Shown one piece after another: positions 57,640-64,000 of a stretch of DNA of 64,000 nt (positions are counted from its first letter, which is position 1; every line of letters starts with the position of its first letter). The position numbers and the translations under genes were made by a program. The stretch comes from Bettongia penicillata ogilbyi (lineage: Eukaryota; Chordata; Mammalia; Diprotodontia; Potoroidae): assembly GCA_023548195.1 (NCBI GenBank), contig JAJHZJ010000061.1, positions 7,809,374-7,873,373 of the forward strand. Direction: 5' to 3'. The notes under the pieces were generated by a model. It saw only the letters and a program-made list of their open reading frames with translations. It searched no databases and was not told where the DNA came from.

Positions 57640-60056
57640 ATTTTTAGCTTTCAACATTAATTTCCATAAGATTTCAAGTTTTAAACGTTCTCTCCTTCCC
57701 TCTCCTCCTCTGTCCCCAAGATGGCATACAATCTGATTTAGACTCTACATATACATTCATATTAAACATATTATCACATTAGTCATGATGTAAAGAAGAA
57801 TTAGAACTAATGGGTGGAACTATGTGAAAGAAGAAACAAAACAACAAAAGAAAAGGAGAGCATCTGCATTCAGACTCCAAAGTCTAGATATGGATAGCAT
57901 TTTCCATCATGAGTCTTTTGTAGTTTTCCTAGAACCCTTGCATTGTTGAGAAGAGCCAAGTCTGTCAAAGTCAATCATCTCACAATGTGACGCTTACCAT
58001 GTACAATGTTCTCCTGGTTTTCCTCATTTCACTCAGCACCAGTTCATATAAGTCTAGGTTTTTTTTTTTTTTAAGCTTGCCTCCTCCTCATTTCTTATGG
58101 CACAATGGTATTCCATTACATTTATATACCACAACTTATTCAGTCATTTTCCAGTTGATGGATTTTACCTCAAAGTCTTTGCCACCACAAAAAGAGCTGC
58201 CATAAATATTTTTATACATGTGGAACCTTTTCTAGTTTTTATAATCTCTTTGGGATGTAGACCTAGAAGTACTATTGCTGGGTCAAAGGGTGTGCACAGT
58301 TTTTTATCCCTTTGGGTAAAGTTCCAAATTGCTTCACAAAATGTTTGGATCAGTTCACAGTTCCACCAACAATGCATTAGTGTTCCAATTTTCCCACATC
58401 TTCTCCAACATTTTCATTATCCTGTTTTGTCATGTTAGTCAGTCTGGTAGGTGTGTTGTGGTACCTCAGAGTTGTTTTGATTTGCATTTCTCTAATCAAT
58501 AATGATGTAAAGCATTTTTTCATATGATTATAGATAACTAATTTCTTCCTCTGAAAACTGCCTGTTCATATCCTTTGACTATTTATCAATTGGGAAATGA
58601 CTTGTATTCTTACTAATTTGACTCAATTCTCTATATATTTCAGAAATGAGGTCTTTATCAGAGACAGTGGCTATTAAAATTGTTTCCCAGATTTCTGTTT
58701 CCCTTCTAATCTTGGCTGCATTGGCTTTGTTTGTATAAAAACCTTTCAATTTAATATAATCAAAATCATCCATTTTGCATTTCATAATGTTCTCTGCTTC
58801 TTGTTTGGTCATAAATTCTTCCCTTTGTATCTATAGATCTGACATGTAAAGTATTCCTTGCTCTTCCAGTTTGCTTGTAGTATCAGCCTTTACTAAATAA
58901 GATATCCATTTTAACTTTACCTTGGTATAAGGTATAAGATGTTGGTCTATGCCTAGTTCCTATCTTCCAGTTTTACCAGCAGTTTTTGTTAAATGGTGAG
59001 TTCTTATCTGAGAAGTTAGTGTGTTTGGATTAATAAAATAGTAGATTACTATAGTCACTGACTATTTTGTCTTACATATCATATCTAACCTAAAATAATT
59101 TTTGGTAGTTTGATTGGTATGGCACTGAACAGGTAAGTTAATTTAGGTAGAAATGTCATTTTTATTATATAAGTTCAGTCTCCCCATATGCAATTGATAA
59201 TTTTTCAACTATTTAGATCTGACTTTATTTGTGTGAGAAGTGTTTTGTATTCATGTAGTTCCTGGGTTTGTTTTAGCAGGTAGACTCCCAAATATTTCAT
59301 AATGTCTACAATAACTTTAAATGGAATTTCTCTTTCTATCTTTTGCTGTTGGGCTTTGTTGGCAATGTGTAGAAATGCTGGTGATTTGTGTGGGTTTATT
59401 TTAAACTTTGTAACTTTGCTAAAGTTGCTTTAGTTAGTTTTTTCAGTTGAATTTCTAGAGTTCCCTAAGTAAACCTTAATGTGCTCTGCCAAAAAAAAAA
59501 TAGTTTTTTTCTTTACCTGTGCTTATTCACTTCAATATCTTTTTCTTGTATTTCTAGCATTTCTAGTACAGTATTGAGTATTAGTGATAATAATGGACAC
59601 TTTGCTTCACCACTGGTCTAATTTATTAGAAAGACTTCTAGCTTATCCCCTTATTGATAATGTGTGCTCTTGGTTTTTGATAGATAATACTTTATCATTT
59701 TAAGGAAAGCTCCATTATTTAGTCCTATGCTTTCTAATGGTTTTTATTAGAAATGGGGTTGTATTTTGTCAAAAGCTTTTTCTGCATTATTGAAATAATC
59801 ACATGATTTTTGTTGGGTTTATTATTAATATGGTCATTTATGCTTAAAATTTTCCTAATATTGAGCATTTCCTGTATAAATCCAACCTGGTTATAGTGTA
59901 TTATCTTTATGATAGATTACTGTATTCTCCTTGCTAGTATGATATTTTAAAATTTTGCAACAATATATTAATGAGGAAAATTGGTCTGTTCCACCTGGTG
60001 TGGAAAAAAATCTAGATTCTAATGTTTCTTTCTATCCTGCCATCTTGACTCCACCT
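57640..60056 (-). mobile_element. L1 LINE, antisense (second copy), internally deleted
   Basis: Minus-strand order: an L1 5' start at 60056-60028 ('gtcaagatggcaggatagaa'), then at about 60010 a jump into the ORF2 reverse-transcriptase region (the complement of 59735-59800 reads as 'EKAFDKIQ', the conserved L1 segment), then the ORF2 3' part and 3' UTR to 57640. 58100-58560 parallels 56530-56980. No intact ORF2 remains. Confidence 0.75.
60040..60048 (-). promoter_or_regulatory. YY1-type site at the L1 5' start
   Basis: 'caagatggc' on the minus strand, in the same position relative to the element start as in HAL1 copy A. Confidence 0.4.
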
Positions 60057-60059
60057 ATC

Positions 60060-60815
60060 CACTGATATTCTTTGTATTCTTACTGTAATCCAATGAGTTA
60101 ACTATCCTTCTCCTCAATACTTAATTTTATCTAGCCCTTTCTAATACATTTTGTAATTTGAGTGATCCTTTGTCAGTAGTTCGTCTGCAAAGGTTCTTTG
60201 GTGAAAACAGATTCTGAACCGAGCTTAAAGCAAGTAATAGTTTCATTTTGAAGGTGAGGGAGTGGGGGTAATGCAGATGAGGGGAGTTTCATGAGTCAAG
60301 ACCTAGAGATGGGAATGAGTCACAGCTGGGAAGATAAGCCAGGATGAGCCAGAACAGCGTACTGTCTTGTGGAGGATCTACAAAGAGAACATGTATGAGA
60401 GTGGGTCAGGATCAGAGGGACAAGGATGGGTTGTAATTAATATTGCTGGAGCAAGTACCCACATCAATAAGGTCCAAGAACCTTCAAAATATAAAAATAT
60501 GGTTGGAGGGATGGAAAGTTGAAAGGGTGAAGGAGATGGAAAAAGTAATTGATAGAGAGACTCAAATAGTATTCCAGAGTTGTTACCTTTTCATAACAGA
60601 CAACAGAGAAGTACAGGAGGAGAGTCATCATCAGGAGAGTGAGATGACAAAAAGTTGTTGGACAGAGGTCCACTGAAGAGGAGGACTGCCTAACTAATTC
60701 TCATTTATGGAGTATTTACATTCATCTAGGAATGAGAAGTTGAGGGTCACAATTTTTTCATAAATAGAAAGGAAGAGCCTCAAAGAAAATTGAATTAATC
60801 TCAAGCTCCCCAAAA
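60060..60815. other. Unassigned DNA
   Basis: No nameable element. It could be 5' leader sequence of the old L1-type element that follows, or unique DNA. A search for TEX26 exon 1 or a MEDAG exon gave nothing convincing. Confidence 0.3.
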
Positions 60816-60819
60816 AAAT

Positions 60820-61085
60820 TCCTAGAAGAGCTCAAAAAGGATTTCAAAAATTAAATGAGAGGTAGATGAAAAATTGGGAAAAGAAATAAGAGTGAGAAAG
60901 AAAATCTTGAAAAAAAAGAGTCAACAGCTTAATAAAGAAGGCACAAAAATGCTAAAAAAAAACAACTTAAAAAACAGAATAAGTCAAATTGATAAAAAAG
61001 AGGTATAAAAAAATCACTGAAGAAGAAAAACTCCTTAAAAAGTAAAACTGGCCAAATGGAAAAGGAGATACAAAAGTTCACTGAA
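60820..61085 (+). mobile_element. Old L1-type ORF1 fragment, left part
   Basis: 'agctcaaaaaggatttcaaa', 'gaaaaattgggaaaagaaat', 'aaatggaaaaggagatacaa' are diverged versions of the ORF1 coiled-coil DNA at 61939-62190 in copy B. Many stops. It resumes at 63925. Confidence 0.75.
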
Positions 61086-61119
61086 GAAAATTATTCTTTA
61101 GTAGAAGGACACATGTTTA

Positions 61120-61640
61120 CGAGCTCTGAAACCAAAGCCCATAGAATTAATGTAAAAAGAGACCCCCATAACTTCTGGGTCAATACAAGGTGTGCGGAAA
61201 CGGAGTGGAAGAGATTTCCGTGCCAGAGAGCCCTGAAGAGCCATCCCCGGGATCCGTCGCGCCCCGGAAAGCGGACCCCACCCCAGCGCAGCCTTGGCCG
61301 CGGCCACAGAGAAGCTGATCCGAGCAGGCTTCAGACACGGAAGCTCCGGCAGCTGGGAAAGTCCCTCCGCCCACAGAAGCTACAGGTCAGTGAGAAAGAA
61401 GGCTGGGCTAGAGGAGGGGAGCGGAGAGTCTCCGTGACTCGGGCCCCCTCGGGAGGAAGCAGCAGTGGCAGAGACAGGGGCAGGAAGTGGCGGAGGCAGA
61501 GGGGTGGGTGGCGGCTGAGACGGCAGCAGCCCGGGACTCAGAAATCCCCCAGCAGCAGGCAGGATCTTCATTAGGGAAGGTATCTGCATGAATGGCCTGA
61601 GGGGGCTGAGCCTGGGAGACGGCCCTGCCCCCACCCCAGC
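61120..61640 (+). other. GC-rich leader of HAL1 copy B with open upstream frame
   Basis: GC- and CpG-rich like the leader of copy A. A frame from 61056 to 61574, in the same phase as ORF1, contains 'AHRINVKRDPHNFW' and 'RAPSGGSSSGRD', also readable in copy A (in two frames because of an indel). It may be a leader ORF or just GC-driven openness. Confidence 0.4.
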
Positions 61641-61757
61641 GCCAGAACTAAAGCATGCTGTGGAAAGCCCATTTGAATCTCAGAGGCCAAACACTAGCTG
61701 GGCGGATCCAGGTGGGGGTGGAAAGGAATCTCAGAAGTCAAGTAACTGGCTGGGAAA

Positions 61758-62858
61758 ATGCCTAGAAAAGGGAAGAAAAATAAGACTATAGAGAGTTTTT
61801 TCCAACAAATGCAAGTGATCCTGACCTTCGGATCTGATGACGAGGACGTATTCCTGCCATCAGGGAAAGATGTGGAGGGTGGGGCCTCAGTACCCCAGAC
61901 ACCCCAGGGAGGTGGCGGGTGGGCTCAGGCCTTGGAAGAGCTCAAAAAGGATTTTGAAAAGCAAGTTAGACAGGTGGAGGAAAAACTGGGAAGAGAAATG
62001 ACAGAAATGGAAGAAAAGTATGAAAAACAGGTCAATACCTTGGTAAAGGAGACCCAAAAAAATGCTGAGGAAATTAACACCTTGAAAAATAGGCTCACTC
62101 AATTGGCAAAAGAGGTTCAAAAAGCCAATGAGGAGAAGAATGCTTTCAAAAGCAGAATGAGCCAAATGGAAAAAGAGGCTCAAAAGCTCACTGAATTTAA
62201 TAGTTCTCTCAAAATTAGAATGGAACAGATGGAGTCTAATGACTTTACGAGAAACCAAGAAATCACCAAACAAAACCAAAAGAACGAAAAAATGGAAGAG
62301 AATGTGAAATATCTCATGGGAAAAACAACTGACCTGGAAAATAGATCCAGGAGAGACAATTTAAAAATTATGGGACTACCTGAAAATCATGATCAAAAAA
62401 AGAGCCTAGACATCATCTTCCATGAAATTATCAAGGAAAACTGCCCTGACATTCTAGAACCAGAGGGCAAAATAAGTATTGAAAGAATCCATTGATCACC
62501 ACCTGAAAGAGATCCAAAAAGAGAAACTCCTAGGAACATTGTGGCCAAATTCCAGAACTCCCAGCTCAAGGAAAAAATCTTGCAAGCAGCTAGAAAGAAA
62601 CAATTCCAGTACTGTGGAAATACAATCAGGATAACCCAAGATCTAGCAGCTTCTACATTAAGGGATCGAAGGGCGTGGAATAGGATATTCCAGAAGTCAA
62701 AGGAACTAGGACTCAAACCAAGAATCACCTACCCAGCTAAACTGAGTATAATACTTCAAGGGAAAATATGGTCTTTCAATGAAACAGAGGACTTTCAATC
62801 ATTCTTAATGAAAAGACCAGAGCTGAAAAGAAAATTTGACTTTCAAACACAAGAATGA
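61758..62858 (+). pseudogene. L1-type ORF1 of copy B, one nonsense codon
   Basis: Starts at 'MPRKGKKNKTIESFF' and is collinear with copy A at the same 366-codon length. Order: acidic stretch 'FGSDDEDVFLPSGKD', coiled coil, RRM with 'LENRSRRDNLKIMGLPE', and C-terminal domain with 'YPAKLSIILQGKIWSF'. TGA at 62493-62495 replaces the arginine codon present in copy A ('HRSPP'), which fits a CpG C-to-T change. No frameshift. ORF1p proteins of this family bind RNA and form the L1 particle. Confidence 0.85.
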
Positions 62859-62991
62859 GAAGAAGCATGAAAAAGGAAACAGCAAAGAGAAGTCTTAAGG
62901 GACTTACCAGAAGTGAACTGTTTACATTCATACAGGGAAAGACAATATTTCTAACTCTTAAAACTTTTCAGTATCTGGGTAGTTGGTGGGA

Positions 62992-63050
62992 CCACACACA
63001 CACATGTGCACGCATGCACACACATACACACATGCACACACATACAGAGA
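62992..63050. repeat. (CA)n tract in HAL1 copy B 3' region
   Basis: CACACA/CATGCA units. Copy A has the matching TG tract at 32982-33040, so it is part of the element. Confidence 0.9.
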
Positions 63051-63924
63051 TAGAGAGCACAGATTGAACTGAATAGGATGGGACCATACCTTAAAAGAAA
63101 CTAAGGTAAATGGTGAGAGAGAAATGTAGGGGGAGGAAAGAGAGGGAAAGGGAAGGGGGTAACTATATGTCATTTAAGAGGCAGGTAGGAGTTTTTCTTA
63201 GTGGAGGGAAAAAGAGGAGAGCTGAGAAAAAAAAAAAAAAACAAGAAAGTTTACCCTCATCACAATTTGACTAAACGAAGGAGTGAAATGCACACTCATT
63301 TTGGTATGAAAAACCTATCTTACAGTATAAGGAAAGTGGGGGAGAAGGAGATATTGCAAGGGGGGGATGATGGAAGGGAGGGCAAAGGGAGGAGGGAGCA
63401 ATTTGAAGTCAACACTTGGGGAGGGGCAGGATCAAAAGACAGAAGAGAAACAATGAGGGGCAGGTTATGGAGGGATGGTAATCCAGTTAGTCTTACACAA
63501 CACGACTATCAGGGAGGGTCATTTGCAAAACTACACAGATATGGCCTATATTGAATTGCCTGCCGTACCAAAGGGAAGGGGTGGGGAGGGAGGGATGGGG
63601 AGAATTTGGGAACTCAAAGTTTTAGGAACAACTGTTTAGTATTGTTGTTGCTACTAGGAAAGAAGACATTACAGTTAATGAGGAATAGAAAGTCATCTGG
63701 CCCTACAGGAGGAAAAGAGAAGATGGAGACAAGAGAAGGGAGGGATGACAGAAGAGAGGGCAGATTGGAGATAGGGAAAATTAGATTGCTTGGGGTATTG
63801 GGGTGGGGGAGGGGATAAAAGGGGAGAAAATTTGGAACCCAAAAATTTGTGAAAAAGAATGTAAAAAGTTAAATAAATAAATAAATAAATTTAAAAGTGA
63901 AAAAAAAAAGAAAATTCTTCTTTA

Positions 63925-64000
63925 AAAATTAAGAATTGGGCAAGTGGAAGCTGCTTATAATTCTTTAAGACATCAAGAAATAAAACAAACTTAAATAATG
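63925..64000 (+). mobile_element. Old L1-type ORF1 fragment, right part
   Basis: 'aattgggcaagtggaagctg' and 'gacatcaagaaataaaacaa' correspond to the ORF1 DNA at about 62214-62277 of copy B, following the part lost at 61085. It runs off the window. Confidence 0.7.

Larger units (their letters stand above)
61101..63909 (+). mobile_element. Near full-length HAL1-type element, copy B
   Basis: Same architecture as copy A: GC-rich leader (to 61757), one 366-codon ORF1 (61758-62858), about 1 kb non-coding with a CA tract and 'aataaataaataaataaatt', and an A-run near 63900. No ORF2. A 15-base target duplication with one mismatch flanks it: 'gaaaattattcttta' (61086-61100) and 'gaaaattcttcttta' (63910-63924). 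It starts about 25-30 bases into the element compared with copy A, so the YY1-like start is missing. Confidence 0.85.

Noticed and set aside
1..64000. CRISPR arrays, operons, prokaryotic promoters or terminators
   Set aside because: The window is a repeat-rich vertebrate chromosome segment. The only direct repeats are transposons and microsatellites.
54756..64000. Exons of MEDAG, expected upstream of TEX26 from human gene order
   Set aside because: No convincing exon was seen among the LINE and HAL1 sequence.

Overview
The window is vertebrate nuclear DNA and almost certainly marsupial. It is full of tRNA-headed SINEs of the marsupial type (heads such as 'gcagctaggtggtgcagtgg', bodies with 'gggcaagtcactta'), old L2 and CR1/L3 LINEs, L1 copies, and L1-related elements that carry ORF1 only. 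I cannot tell which marsupial it is. One 25-base N run (27862-27886) marks an assembly gap.

The only host gene I can support is on the minus strand between 41117 and 54755. Five small exons have canonical AG/GT borders and matching phases, and they join into about 250 uninterrupted codons. I recognise the product as TEX26 (testis-expressed 26, human C13orf26), using remembered similarity to the human protein rather than a search. The short first coding exon and the short last coding exon were not found. The gene looks functional.

Layout: 1-8.9 kb is L2 fragments broken up by SINEs. 8.9-13.65 kb holds a long L2 copy with recognisable endonuclease and reverse-transcriptase parts, split by an antisense L1 piece and a probable solo LTR. 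13.7-27.7 kb is SINEs, L2 fragments, simple repeats (a 280-base GA tract at 15.07 kb) and unassigned DNA. 27.9-29.4 kb is AT-rich DNA without recognisable repeats. 29.7-31.85 kb is a CR1/L3 LINE. 32.1-35.0 kb is a near full-length ORF1-only L1 derivative (HAL1-type) on the minus strand with a 13-base target-site duplication. 35-41 kb is SINEs, L2 and unassigned DNA. 41.1-54.8 kb is TEX26, with introns holding SINEs, L2, CR1/L3, L1, a hAT-type MITE and a palindromic foldback element. 55.2-60.06 kb is antisense CR1/L3 and L1. 60.8-64 kb is an old L1-type ORF1 with a second HAL1-type element inserted in it on the plus strand.

The two ORF1-only elements are the most notable items after TEX26. They share one architecture (GC-rich leader, 366-codon ORF1, about 1 kb of non-coding 3' region, A-rich tail, no ORF2), and each ORF1 is broken by a single C-to-T stop. 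They lie in opposite orientation on either side of TEX26.
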